Below, piece by piece: positions 9,694 through 18,635 of a stretch of 64,000 bases of DNA; within the stretch, counting starts at the first letter, position 1, and every line of letters begins with the position of its first letter. Below the pieces are notes generated by a model. That model made no database searches. It was not told the DNA's origin and was given only the letters and a program-made list of their open reading frames with translations. The stretch spans positions 1,240,001-1,304,000 of the forward strand of contig NZ_CP053748.1 in NCBI RefSeq assembly GCF_024400215.1, written 5' to 3'. The translations under genes were made by a program, and so were the position numbers. This DNA comes from Massilia sp. erpn (GTDB lineage: Bacteria > Pseudomonadota > Gammaproteobacteria > Burkholderiales > Burkholderiaceae_D).

Positions 9694-10491
9694 TTATTCT
9701 CCTGCTTTCTCAGCTGCGGCCGGCTTGGCAGCGCGGCGACCGGCTGGTGCGGTTGCGGTTTTAGCGCCTGGACGTGGGCGGCCAGCTGGCTTGCCGTCGT
9801 CACGACGCGGACCACGTGGCTTCTTCTCGTCAGCCGGGGTATCGATGACTGGTGCTTCGCCGGTAGCGGAGCGGTCGCCTTTGTATACCCATACCTTCAC
9901 GCCGATGATGCCGTAGGTGGTGGAAGCTTCGGAAGTGCCGTAGTCGATGTCGGCGCGCAGGGTGTGCAGTGGCACACGACCTTCACGATACCATTCGGTA
10001 CGGGCGATCTCGATGCCGTTCAGACGACCGGACGACATGATCTTGATGCCTTGCGCGCCCAGACGCATCGCGTTCTGCATCGCGCGCTTCATGGCGCGGC
10101 GGAACATGATACGTTTTTCGAGCTGCTGGGCGATCGAGTCAGCGATCAGCTGGGAATCGATTTCCGGCTTGCGGATTTCTTCGATGTTCACGTGCACCGG
10201 CACGCCCATGATCTTGGTCAGGGCGGACTTCAGCACTTCGATGTCTTCGCCTTTTTTACCGATCACGACGCCTGGACGCGAGCTGTAGATGGTGAAGCGC
10301 GCGTTCTTGGCTGGACGCTCGATCACGATGCGGCCAACGGAGGCGTTCTTCAGCTTCTTCTTCAGGAAAGCGCGCGCTTTCAGGTCTTCGTTCAGCATCG
10401 AAGCGAAGTTGCCATTGGTTGCGTACCAGCGCGATGCCCAGTTACGGGTAACGGCCAGACGGAAACCGGTTGGATGTATCTTCTGTCCCAT
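9694..10491 (-). CDS. rpsC: 30S ribosomal protein S3 with extended basic tail
   Basis: S3 forms part of the mRNA entry helicase of the 30S head. The N-terminal KH domain (with [20 protein letters not shown], about 71-90) and the S3 C-terminal domain are complete. At 265 residues it is about 30 longer than E. coli S3 because of a Lys/Arg/Pro/Ala-rich tail after about residue 218 ([16 protein letters not shown]). Such tails are common in betaproteobacteria and probably add disordered rRNA contacts. Confidence 0.98.
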   Translation of the reverse strand: MGQKIHPTGFRLAVTRNWASRWYATNGNFASMLNEDLKARAFLKKKLKNASVGRIVIERPAKNARFTIYSSRPGVVIGKKGEDIEVLKSALTKIMGVPVHVNIEEIRKPEIDSQLIADSIAQQLEKRIMFRRAMKRAMQNAMRLGAQGIKIMSSGRLNGIEIARTEWYREGRVPLHTLRADIDYGTSEASTTYGIIGVKVWVYKGDRSATGEAPVIDTPADEKKPRGPRRDDGKPAGRPRPGAKTATAPAGRRAAKPAAAEKAGE

Positions 10492-10500
10492 CGTGACTCC

Positions 10501-10830
10501 TTAGTTTCCGACAGTCACGTAAATGTGACAGGATTGTTTCGAGATACGATCACCCCGGCCCTTAGCGCGTGCAGTGAAGCGCTTCAGGATCGGACCCTTT
10601 TCGACGTAGATCGTTTTCACGAACAGTTCGTCGATGTCGGCACCGTCATTGTGCTCGGCGTTCGCAATGGCGGACTCCAGCACTTTTTTCAGGATGGCCG
10701 CGCCTTTTTTCGGGCTGAACTGCAGGATGTTCAGCGCAGCGTCAACCTTTTTACCGCGGATCAGGTCGGCCACCAGGCGGCCTTTTTGATCCGACAGGCG
10801 CACGCCTTTGAGGATTGCTTTAGTTTCCAT
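10501..10830 (-). CDS. rplV: 50S ribosomal protein L22
   Basis: L22 lines the nascent-peptide tunnel with its long beta hairpin. The 109-residue protein begins [20 protein letters not shown] and ends with the hairpin and signature [20 protein letters not shown]. Its start overlaps the rpsS stop by one base, implying coupled translation. Confidence 0.98.
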   Translation of the reverse strand: METKAILKGVRLSDQKGRLVADLIRGKKVDAALNILQFSPKKGAAILKKVLESAIANAEHNDGADIDELFVKTIYVEKGPILKRFTARAKGRGDRISKQSCHIYVTVGN

Positions 10831-11105
10831 TATTTCTTAGCCTTTTTGTCAGCAGCGTGGCCCTTGAAGGTACGGGTCAGCGCGAATTCGCCGAGCTTGT
10901 GACCAACCATGTTCTCGGAAACATACACTGGCACGTGCAGCTTACCGTTGTGCACAGCAATGGTCAGACCGATGAAGTCAGGCATGATCGTCGAACGACG
11001 CGACCAGGTTTTGATTGGCTTCTTGTCCTTGGTCGCTTGCGCGGCTTCGACCTTCTTCACCAGGTGGGCGTCGCAGAACGGCCCTTTTTTCAATGAACGA
11101 GTCAT
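10830..11105 (-). CDS. rpsS: 30S ribosomal protein S19
   Basis: S19 forms a head complex with S13 near the A-site tRNA. The 91-residue protein begins [20 protein letters not shown] and contains [20 protein letters not shown] and the [18 protein letters not shown] signature. It lies nine bases after rplB. Confidence 0.98.
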   Translation of the reverse strand: MTRSLKKGPFCDAHLVKKVEAAQATKDKKPIKTWSRRSTIMPDFIGLTIAVHNGKLHVPVYVSENMVGHKLGEFALTRTFKGHAADKKAKK

Positions 11106-11114
11106 GGTTTATCC

Positions 11115-11942
11115 TTATTTCTTGCCGCGGCGCGAGACGATCATCGAAGAAGTGCGCTTGTTCGAACGCGTCTTCTTACCCTTGGTCTGCTGGCCCCATG
11201 GCGATACTGGATGACGACCAGCTGCGGTACGGCCTTCACCACCACCGTGCGGGTGGTCGATCGGGTTCATCACCACACCGCGGACGGTTGGGCGAACACC
11301 GCGCCAGCGCATGGCACCAGCTTTACCGATCTTACGCAGGTTGTGCTCGCCGTTGCCGACTTCACCGATGGTCGCGCGGCACTCGATATGCACGCGGCGC
11401 ACTTCGCCGGAGCGCAGACGCACCTGGGCGTAAGTACCTTCGCGGGCCATCAGCACCACGCCGGCGCCGGCGGTACGGGCCATCTGGGCACCCTTACCTG
11501 GCAGCATTTCCACGCAGTGCATGGTGGTGCCGACCGGGATGTTGCGGATTGGCAGGCAGTTGCCGGCCTTGATCGGCGCTTCCGAACCGTTCATCAGCAC
11601 GTCGCCCACAGCCATGCCTTTGGAGGCGATGATGTAAGCGCGCTCGCCGTCTGCGTAGCACAGCAGGGCGATGTGGGCGGTACGGTTAGGATCGTATTCG
11701 ATACGTTCCACTTTGGCAGGAATGCCGTCCTTGTTGCGTTTGAAGTCAACCAGGCGGTAGTGCTGCTTGTGACCACCACCGATATGACGGGTGGTGATGT
11801 GGCCGTTGTTGTTACGGCCAGCGGTCTTCGATTTTTTCTCAACCAGGGCGGCGAAAGGACGGCCTTTGTACAGGTCGGCATTCACCACCTTCACCATGCC
11901 GCGACGGCCTGGCGAGGTTGGCTTCATCTTAACGAGTGCCAT
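11115..11942 (-). CDS. rplB: 50S ribosomal protein L2
   Basis: L2 is a universal 50S protein needed for subunit association and peptidyl-transferase assembly. The 275-residue protein has the OB and SH3-like domains and the C-terminal signature [20 protein letters not shown], including the essential histidine of HPHGGGEG (about residue 229). It overlaps rplW by one base. Confidence 0.98.
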   Translation of the reverse strand: MALVKMKPTSPGRRGMVKVVNADLYKGRPFAALVEKKSKTAGRNNNGHITTRHIGGGHKQHYRLVDFKRNKDGIPAKVERIEYDPNRTAHIALLCYADGERAYIIASKGMAVGDVLMNGSEAPIKAGNCLPIRNIPVGTTMHCVEMLPGKGAQMARTAGAGVVLMAREGTYAQVRLRSGEVRRVHIECRATIGEVGNGEHNLRKIGKAGAMRWRGVRPTVRGVVMNPIDHPHGGGEGRTAAGRHPVSPWGQQTKGKKTRSNKRTSSMIVSRRGKK

Positions 11943-12259
11943 TATTTAGCCTCCTCGGAGAAATTGATTTCCTGGCCGGGCTTCAGGCACACGAAAGCGC
12001 GCTTGGTGTGGTTGCGGCGACCGATGAAACGGCCGGAACGCTTGACTTTACCTTCGCGGTTCACGGTCTGCACCGATTCCACTTCGACCTTGAACAGCAG
12101 TTCAACGGCTGCCTTGATTTCTGGCTTGGTCGCATCCTTGGAAACCAGGAACACGATCTGCTCGTTCTTTTCCGCGACCATGGTGGCCTTCTCGGAAATG
12201 ACCGGCGCCAGCAGCACCTTCATCAGGCGCTCTTCGCTGTGTTTGATGACTGCGCTCAT
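11942..12259 (-). CDS. rplW: 50S ribosomal protein L23
   Basis: L23 forms the tunnel-exit docking site for trigger factor and SRP. The 105-residue protein contains [20 protein letters not shown] (about 11-30) and [20 protein letters not shown]. The start overlaps the rplD stop by four bases and its stop overlaps the rplB start by one. Confidence 0.98.
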   Translation of the reverse strand: MSAVIKHSEERLMKVLLAPVISEKATMVAEKNEQIVFLVSKDATKPEIKAAVELLFKVEVESVQTVNREGKVKRSGRFIGRRNHTKRAFVCLKPGQEINFSEEAK

Positions 12260-12876
12260 GCCAGCATCTCCTCAATCTTGGCCAGGGCCGCTTTGGTAAC
12301 CAGGATCTTCTTGTAGAAGACCAGCGACATTGGGTCTGCGTGGCGTGGCTCGACAACCAGCACGTTCGGCAGGTTGCGGGAAGCCAGCAGCAGGTTTTCT
12401 TGGATGTCGTCAGCAATGATCAGCACCGAGTCCAGACCCATGCCGTTCAGCTTTTGCGACAGCAGTTTGGTCTTTGGCGCATCGATCGTCAGTTCTTCGA
12501 TCACCACCAGGCGTTCCTCGCGGGCCAGCTGGGACAGGATCGAGCAGATACCGGCGCGGTACATCTTCTTGTTCACTTTGTGGGTGAAGTTCTCGTCAGG
12601 CGAGTTCGGGAAGATACGACCGCCGCCGCGCCACAGTGGCGAGGAGGACATACCAGCACGTGCGCGGCCGGTGCCTTTTTGGCGCCATGGCTTCTTGGTC
12701 GTGTGGTGGACTTCTTCACGGTCTTTCTGCTTGCGGTTGCCGCTACGTGCGTTGGCAGCGTAGGCAACGACGACTTGGTGGATCAGCGCTTCGTTGTAAT
12801 CACGGCCGAAGACGGTGTCTGCGGCAGCAACGTTGGAGGCGGCTTGACCTTGCGCGTTCAAGAGCTTGAGTTCCAT
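12256..12876 (-). CDS. rplD: 50S ribosomal protein L4
   Basis: L4 reaches into the exit tunnel through its extended loop and in enterobacteria represses the S10 operon through the rpsJ leader. The 206-residue protein has the loop [24 protein letters not shown] signature (about 61-80) and a typical C-terminal domain. rplC-rplD is now far from rpsJ, so an L4 leader element would have to lie before rplC instead; none was recognised. Confidence 0.98.
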   Translation of the reverse strand: MELKLLNAQGQAASNVAAADTVFGRDYNEALIHQVVVAYAANARSGNRKQKDREEVHHTTKKPWRQKGTGRARAGMSSSPLWRGGGRIFPNSPDENFTHKVNKKMYRAGICSILSQLAREERLVVIEELTIDAPKTKLLSQKLNGMGLDSVLIIADDIQENLLLASRNLPNVLVVEPRHADPMSLVFYKKILVTKAALAKIEEMLA

Positions 12877-12879
12877 CGA

Positions 12880-13536
12880 TTAAGCTCCCTTCTTAGCTTT
12901 GACTTTAACGGCTGGCGAAACCACCACCTGACCGTTTTTCGCGCCAGGTACGGCACCTTTCACCAGCAGCAGCTGACGTTCGGCGTCGATACGGGCGATT
13001 TCCAGGTTCTGGGTGGTCACGGTGACGTCACCCATGTGGCCGGTCATGCGTTTGCCAGGGAAAACGCGACCTGGATCCTGCGCCATACCGATGGAGCCTG
13101 GAACATTGTGCGAACGGGAGTTACCGTGGGTAGCGCGGCCGGACGAGAAGTTGTAACGCTTGATGGTACCGGCATAGCCTTTACCAATGCTCACACCTTG
13201 CACGTCGATCTTTTGACCGACTTCGAACAGGGAAGCGGCAACAACATCGCCAGCTTTCAGTTCGGCTGCTTTAGCGGCGTCCACGCGGAACTCTTTCAGC
13301 AGAGTGCCGGCTTCGATGCCTGCTTTAGCGAAGTGACCAGCAGCGGCTTTGATCACGCGGGAAGCGCGACGTTGACCGAATGCGACCTGAACAGCGGAGT
13401 AACCATCCACTTCAGGAGTTTTGATTTGCGCAACGCGGTTGTTCGACACGTCCAGCACGGTCACAGGGATCGAATCCCCGTCATCCGTGAAGATACGCAT
13501 CATGCCAACCTTGCGACCGAGGAGGCCAAGGCTCAT
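12880..13536 (-). CDS. rplC: 50S ribosomal protein L3
   Basis: L3 is an early 50S assembly protein whose loop reaches the peptidyl-transferase centre. The 218-residue protein begins [20 protein letters not shown] and has the conserved [20 protein letters not shown] region and the methylated-Gln loop [18 protein letters not shown]. It is the first gene of this block: its normal upstream neighbour rpsJ lies about 10.6 kb away, and a sigma70-like promoter precedes it by about 100 bases. Confidence 0.98.
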   Translation of the reverse strand: MSLGLLGRKVGMMRIFTDDGDSIPVTVLDVSNNRVAQIKTPEVDGYSAVQVAFGQRRASRVIKAAAGHFAKAGIEAGTLLKEFRVDAAKAAELKAGDVVAASLFEVGQKIDVQGVSIGKGYAGTIKRYNFSSGRATHGNSRSHNVPGSIGMAQDPGRVFPGKRMTGHMGDVTVTTQNLEIARIDAERQLLLVKGAVPGAKNGQVVVSPAVKVKAKKGA

Positions 13537-13632
13537 TTTTTCTCCATTCCCACCTACGATTGGGCGGGGCTTTGTTTAACTACAAAAAGTGATACGGACC
13601 ATGAAAAAGACGAATCCATACCGAAGCCGGCT

Positions 13633-13661
13633 AGTGTACTGTGATTTGCCCCTTGACGCAA
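13633..13661 (-). promoter_or_regulatory. Sigma70-like promoter for the rplC-led S10 block
   Basis: On the minus strand TTGCGT (13656-13661) is followed after exactly 17 bases by TACACT (13633-13638). Both boxes match the consensus at four positions. It lies about 97 bases upstream of the rplC ATG and faces the ribosomal genes. The rest of the 342-base gap 13537-13878 holds the divergent leader of the next gene. It explains how rplC-rpsQ can be transcribed although rpsJ ends in a terminator. Confidence 0.6.
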
Positions 13662-13878
13662 CAACTTAATACGAGGTATGTCACACAAAAGCAGCGCCGC
13701 CATGGGCGCTGTTGGAGAAGGCGGGGAAACGGGGCTGACAAGGCTGCCAATCTTGCTATAGTTGCAATTGAATAGTCTGGTGGCCCAGGCGCCACAAGGC
13801 TTACTTTGTTTTCCAATTAGCAACTTGTCTTAAGGATAAGATTCGCGTGCAGTCCCCTTCCATTCTTAAGGAGCCTCC

Positions 13879-14859
13879 ATGTCCGTCGCCGTTTCCCTGT
13901 TGCGCACCACCCAGGCCGTCTTGCTGGCCGCCCCCTTGTTTGCCGCAGCGCAATCCATCCCCTTCCCGGAATCCGAAATCGCCTACCCAGGCGCCAGCGC
14001 CACCCAGGCCTTTGTTGCCCACCGGCCGTATAAAATACTCGCCGGCGGCGTCATGACGGAAGTGAACCTGCTGGAAACGGCGACGCGCAGCTTCGACTTC
14101 AGCGGCAATGTCCCGTTTGTCGATCCGCTGACGGGCGCCTCCGGCCCCAAACTGTTGCAGACATCGGATCCGGTCACGAAGAAAGTCGTGGAGTTTTACG
14201 GTCCCAACCTGCTGAACCAGGGCGCTCCTGGCCGACTGGAGAAAATCAACGGTGAGCTGATCACCCGCTCGGCGGTCGGCGATGGGCTGGTCGGCACCGC
14301 AGTACGCAGCCACGTGATCAGCTATGCGCTGCCGCCGCGCACCCATGTGCGCTGGGAGATGGAGTTAGCTTTCGGCCGCGACAACGGTATTGATAATTGG
14401 GTGCATCCGGAGAATGACCCCGTCGTGTTCTGGCAGCTGAAAAGCACCTTGAACGGCACGCCGTCCCTCTCGGCTTCGGTCGAAGCCGATCCCGCCTTCC
14501 CGGGCAAGCTGCGGCTGGCGTTCTTCCGTCGTCAGGCCGGCGTGACCAACGCCACCTTGTACGGCCTGGTGCAAAACATCGATCCGCACACTTTCTACAC
14601 CCTCAGCATCGACGCCTTCCTGGACGAACGCGCCGCCGCCGACGGCGGCCACGGCCGCGTGCGCGTCAACTTCAACAACAATGCCCAGATCTTTGACGTC
14701 AGCGGCGTGCATACGCTGTGGGCCGGCAACGGCGAGCATATTGCGCATTTCGGCGTATATGCCTTCAACAACAATTCGTCCAATTCCTCGTCCGCCACCC
14801 GCACCCGGACCATCTTCTGGCGCACCGCCCGCGCCCTGGTGTTCCCGAAACCGCAATAA
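13879..14859 (+). CDS. Secreted polysaccharide-lyase-like protein (tentative)
   Basis: The 326-residue protein starts at ATG behind AAGGAG (five-base spacing). It has a signal peptide (about residues 1-24, ending FAAAQS), so it acts outside the cytoplasm. Segments such as NDPVVFWQLKS (about 180) and HIAHFGVYAFNN (about 294) in a beta-rich protein recall the concanavalin-like jelly-roll of heparin-lyase/glucuronan-lyase families. No catalytic residues could be placed with confidence. It stands alone, divergent from rplC, inside the block that splits the ribosomal operon. The lyase reading is inference; a lectin-like or other carbohydrate-binding role is equally possible. Confidence 0.5.
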   Translation: MSVAVSLLRTTQAVLLAAPLFAAAQSIPFPESEIAYPGASATQAFVAHRPYKILAGGVMTEVNLLETATRSFDFSGNVPFVDPLTGASGPKLLQTSDPVTKKVVEFYGPNLLNQGAPGRLEKINGELITRSAVGDGLVGTAVRSHVISYALPPRTHVRWEMELAFGRDNGIDNWVHPENDPVVFWQLKSTLNGTPSLSASVEADPAFPGKLRLAFFRRQAGVTNATLYGLVQNIDPHTFYTLSIDAFLDERAAADGGHGRVRVNFNNNAQIFDVSGVHTLWAGNGEHIAHFGVYAFNNNSSNSSSATRTRTIFWRTARALVFPKPQ

Positions 14860-15039
14860 GACCGGCGCGCCGCACCTGCCCGGCGGCTACCCATCGACCT
14901 TGCTGGTGGCCGCCATCGCGGCCGCCAGGTCCTCGCCCCAGTTTGAAAAACCTGTCGTCTTTTTCCTGTAAGAAATAGTAAAAAAGCATATTTGCATATA
15001 ATGCAAATTCTTTTCCATCATTTCAATAAAGGACAAGGC

Positions 15040-17103
15040 ATGGACTTAACTTTACAAACCTGGCTGAAAGCCAGTGCCGGCGCGGCTGCACTGCTCGCCT
15101 GCGGCGGCATCCAGGCGGCCCAGCGCGTCGAAATCAACACCACCAGCAGCAACGGGCCGCTACGCGCCGCCCTGGCGCCCAGGGCCGACCTGGGCGAGAG
15201 CGAGCTGAAGGCGGGGCGCGGCCTCGACTATTCCAACGGCCTGCGCGCGCGGCGCCACGAACAGTATTACCAGGGCGTGCCGGTACTGGACGGCTTCGTC
15301 GTCGAACACCGGCAGGGCAATGCCGGCACGGCCACGCTGCGCGGCTCGGTACTGCAGCGCATCAGCCAGGATTTGCCCAGCGTGCGGCCGGTCTTCTCCG
15401 CCGCCGACATCCTGCTGCAGGCCAAGACCCGTCTACAGCGCTTCCAGACCACCGACGACAGCGCCACCCTGTATGTGTATGCCGGCCGCGACAAAGTGGC
15501 GCGCCTGGTCTACCTGGTCTCCTTCTATGTGCAGGATGGCAAGCAGCTGCGCTATCCGCACCTGCTGATGGACGCCAACCTGGGCCGCGTGCTGCAGCAG
15601 TGGGATGGCCATATGACGGCCGCCGCCAGTGGCCCCGGCGGCAATGCCCGCACCGGCCAGTACGAATATGGCGTGCAGCGCCCGGCGCTGGACGTGTCGG
15701 ACAACTGCAGCATGGACAGCAATGGCATCGTCACCGTGAATCTGGACGGCGAGGCGACCGGTAGCGCGAAGAAGACGCCCTACCAGTTCGGCTGCCCGCG
15801 CAATACCTTCAAGACCGTCAACGGCGGCTATGCGCCGCTGAACGATATCCACGCCCACGCCGGGGCCACCTTGCGCATGTATATGGCATATCTGAACATG
15901 CCGCCCGTGCCCCTGCCCCTGATCGGGCGCGGCCATCCCAGCAACGCCCTCGACAATGCCTCCTGGGGCCGTGGCGCCGCCAACTTCGGCGATGGCGAGA
16001 GCCTCTACTATCCGATGGTCTCGCTCGACCTGGTGGCGCATGAATTCAGCCACGGCTATACCGAACGCAGTTCCGCCCTGGCCTACTTCGGCATGCCGGG
16101 CGGCATGAACGAGGCGTTTTCCGATATGGCCGGCGAGGCGGCCGAATACCATGCGCGCGGCAGCAATGACTTCCTGGTGGGCGCCGAGGTCGTCAAGAGC
16201 GGCACGGCGATGCGCGATATGCGCCGCCCCAGCGCCGACGGCAAATCGGTCGAGCACACGGTCTACCACCGCGAGCTCACCGATGTGCACCGGCTGAGCG
16301 GCATCTACAACAAGGCCTTCCACCAGCTCGCCACCCGGGCCGGCTGGAACACGCGCAAGGCCTTCGAGGTCATGGCCGACGCCAACCGGCTGTACTGGAC
16401 CAAGTTCAGCCGCTATAACGACGGCGCTTGCGGCGTCGAGAACGCGGCCCGCAACCGCGGCTATGTGGTGGCCGACGTCACGGCCGCCTTCAACGCCGTC
16501 GGCGTCAATTGCGGCGCCTACCGCGCGCTGGCGCAGCAGCTGCATCTGGCCCTCTTTGGCCGGCCGGCCGAAGCGGCCAGCCTGGCGAACGCCATGAGCG
16601 AGCTGCAGGCCAGCAATGTCGACGAGTATACGAGCGAGCTGGAGCAGCAATACCTGGCCGGCAACCAGCCAATCCGCAAGCTGGTCGACGATCTGGGCAA
16701 CAGCGCCGAAGCGCGCGCCCTGTATCCGGGCGACCAGGCCAGCTTCGTGCGCGCCGTCTTCAACAACCTCGCCAACCGGGCGCCGACGCCGGCCGAGCTG
16801 GCGACCTGGCTGGATCAGCTGAAGACCAAAGGCGCGAGCCGCGGCTATGTGGCGCTGGGGGTGCTCAACCTGCTGGCCACCGATTCCAGCGAGGCCGACT
16901 TCGAAGCCGTGCAGCGCAAGACGGCGATGGCGGTCTACTTCACGGCATCCATCGACACCAGCGCCGAGCTGGCCGCGTATAGCGGCGCCAAGGCTGCCGC
17001 CAAGGCGCGCGCCATGCTCGGCCAGGTTGGCAGCACGACCGATGTGGTGGCCTTCATGACCACGGCCGACCAGACCCTGGCCGGTCTCGCCGCCGCCCGC
17101 TAA
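15040..17103 (+). CDS. M4 family (thermolysin-type) metallopeptidase with DUF4214-like tail
   Basis: A secreted zinc endopeptidase of 687 residues. ATG 15040 is chosen over the in-frame ATG 14992 because AAAGGA lies at proper spacing and a signal peptide (about 1-27) then begins directly. An FTP-type propeptide (around HEQYYQGVPVLDGFVVEH) is followed by the catalytic domain, with zinc ligands in HEFSH (334-338) and Glu358 of GGMNEAFSD, 24 residues on as in thermolysin. The C-terminal region (about 490-640) resembles DUF4214 repeats (VFNNLANRAPTPAELATWLD) instead of the common PPC or P domains. It is monocistronic. Confidence 0.9.
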   Translation: MDLTLQTWLKASAGAAALLACGGIQAAQRVEINTTSSNGPLRAALAPRADLGESELKAGRGLDYSNGLRARRHEQYYQGVPVLDGFVVEHRQGNAGTATLRGSVLQRISQDLPSVRPVFSAADILLQAKTRLQRFQTTDDSATLYVYAGRDKVARLVYLVSFYVQDGKQLRYPHLLMDANLGRVLQQWDGHMTAAASGPGGNARTGQYEYGVQRPALDVSDNCSMDSNGIVTVNLDGEATGSAKKTPYQFGCPRNTFKTVNGGYAPLNDIHAHAGATLRMYMAYLNMPPVPLPLIGRGHPSNALDNASWGRGAANFGDGESLYYPMVSLDLVAHEFSHGYTERSSALAYFGMPGGMNEAFSDMAGEAAEYHARGSNDFLVGAEVVKSGTAMRDMRRPSADGKSVEHTVYHRELTDVHRLSGIYNKAFHQLATRAGWNTRKAFEVMADANRLYWTKFSRYNDGACGVENAARNRGYVVADVTAAFNAVGVNCGAYRALAQQLHLALFGRPAEAASLANAMSELQASNVDEYTSELEQQYLAGNQPIRKLVDDLGNSAEARALYPGDQASFVRAVFNNLANRAPTPAELATWLDQLKTKGASRGYVALGVLNLLATDSSEADFEAVQRKTAMAVYFTASIDTSAELAAYSGAKAAAKARAMLGQVGSTTDVVAFMTTADQTLAGLAAAR

Positions 17104-17122
17104 GCCGCAGCGCATATTCAGT

Positions 17123-17155
17123 AAAAAAGCACGGCCCGCCGCGGCGGGCCGTGCT
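17123..17155 (-). terminator. Rho-independent terminator of creBCD
   Basis: A 12-13-bp GC-rich stem (17128-17155, arms AGCACGGCCCGCC/GGCGGGCCGTGCT) is followed on the minus strand by six T. It lies directly after the creD stop and between two convergent genes. On the plus strand there is no T-run, so the call is for creD. Confidence 0.85.
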
Positions 17156-17173
17156 GCTCCTTGCCAGCGCCGC

Positions 17174-18553
17174 TTATTGCGCCGCCGGTTCCGCCGCCAA
17201 ACCGTACCAGTCCACCTTGCGCGTCGCCACCATCACCGCCGCCAGCACGGCGAACAGCAGGATGGCGCCCATCAGCAGGGCATTGCTTTCCGAATTCAGC
17301 AAGCCGTACAGGATGCCGTACAGGAGGCTCAAGGCCGCGCCAAAGCCCCAGCCGCGCCGGCGGTCGCCGAGCGCATGGCCCAGGTAGAAGCCGATCAGCA
17401 CGATACAAGCCACGCTGGCCAGCAGATAGGCCGCGAGGAAGGGCATGTGCTCGGACAGGCTGACCAGCAGCAGGAAGAACATGGCCAGGGCCAGGCCCAC
17501 CAGGCCGTACTGCACCGGGTGAATCGGCAGGCGCTTGAGCACTTCAAACAGGAAGAAGGCGGCAAAGGTCAGCACCACGAACAGCAGGCCGTACTTGGTG
17601 GCGCGCCCGGCCATCGAATAGATATTGACGGGTTCGATGAAGTCGATCGAGAACGCATCCAGGGCACCGGCCGCGACCAGGGCGCCGGCGGGGGTGGTGC
17701 TGCTCCCATCCTGGGCCCGCAGCTCGGCCTGGCGCAACTGCTGCTGGGCGTCGCTGGACAGGGCGGAAATGCGCCAGGTGGCTTCGAAGCCGCGCTCGCC
17801 GATGCTGCGCTGGGCCGGCAGGAAGCGGCCGCCGAATTGCGGATGGGGCCACGGCGAAGTCAGCGTGAAGCGGTTGTTCTTGGCCAGCGGCACGAACTGC
17901 TGGCTCTCGATGCCGGCCAGGCCCAGATTGAAGCTGAACTTGACGCTGCCGGCCGCCACGTCGGCCATCTCGAGCGGCACGTGCAAGCCTTGGCGCTGCC
18001 CGGTCAGGCCCGAGCCCTGCTCGAATTCGAGCAGGCGCTGGCCCCACAGGATTTTCGGGATGTCGCGCACGCCGCGCACATCGGACACGCCCAGCGCCAG
18101 GAAGGGCTTGCCCGGCGTCACGCTGGACTGGGCCTGGGCGCGCGGCAGTTCGCTCAGGGACGGCAGCACGAAGTCGCCGCTGAACTTGTGCTCGCCGTTA
18201 TACACCAGCACCTGGTGGATGCCGCGATAACGGCGTTCGGTGCCGATCACGCCCGCCACATTCAGCTGGTTGGGGAAGACCAGGTGGCGCCGCTGCACGC
18301 GGTATTTCTTGAGCTGGCGCGGCTTGTCCTCGCCGCCCTCCTCCATCTGCTCGTATTCGTCGGTATAGGGCAGGACCAGCACCGGCCCGTACACGGTCTG
18401 CTCACCGACGGAATCGGCGGCGATGCTGCGCACCGCCTGCTCGCGGTAGGCGCTGCGCTCGTTGATGGTGGCCTGGATCATCATCAGCGGCAGGCCGATC
18501 ATCAGCATCAGGCCGATGATGATCAGGATTTTGAACAGCAGTTTCTTTTGCAT
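17174..18553 (-). CDS. creD: Inner membrane protein CreD
   Basis: CreD is an inner membrane protein regulated by the CreBC two-component system; in other proteobacteria it is linked to envelope integrity and beta-lactam response. The 459-residue protein starts MQKKLLFKILIIIGLMLMIG at 18553. It has one N-terminal membrane helix, a large periplasmic domain (to about 300) and a cluster of hydrophobic helices at the C-terminus (about 310-445). The open frame runs upstream, but this ATG gives the family length. It follows creC by 82 bases; only one TTCAC half of the known cre tag (TTCAC-N6-TTCAC) is visible in that gap. Confidence 0.93.
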   Translation of the reverse strand: MQKKLLFKILIIIGLMLMIGLPLMMIQATINERSAYREQAVRSIAADSVGEQTVYGPVLVLPYTDEYEQMEEGGEDKPRQLKKYRVQRRHLVFPNQLNVAGVIGTERRYRGIHQVLVYNGEHKFSGDFVLPSLSELPRAQAQSSVTPGKPFLALGVSDVRGVRDIPKILWGQRLLEFEQGSGLTGQRQGLHVPLEMADVAAGSVKFSFNLGLAGIESQQFVPLAKNNRFTLTSPWPHPQFGGRFLPAQRSIGERGFEATWRISALSSDAQQQLRQAELRAQDGSSTTPAGALVAAGALDAFSIDFIEPVNIYSMAGRATKYGLLFVVLTFAAFFLFEVLKRLPIHPVQYGLVGLALAMFFLLLVSLSEHMPFLAAYLLASVACIVLIGFYLGHALGDRRRGWGFGAALSLLYGILYGLLNSESNALLMGAILLFAVLAAVMVATRKVDWYGLAAEPAAQ

Positions 18554-18635
18554 GGCGCTTCCAGTAGTAAAGGGTGGCGCCAGTGTAGAAAAGCTGTGTG
18601 CGTTGACGATGCGTTCCGTGTGAAGCGGCGGTGCG

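Noticed and set aside
14992..15039. Earlier ATG for the M4 peptidase
   Set aside because: It lacks a ribosome site and would put 16 residues before the signal peptide.
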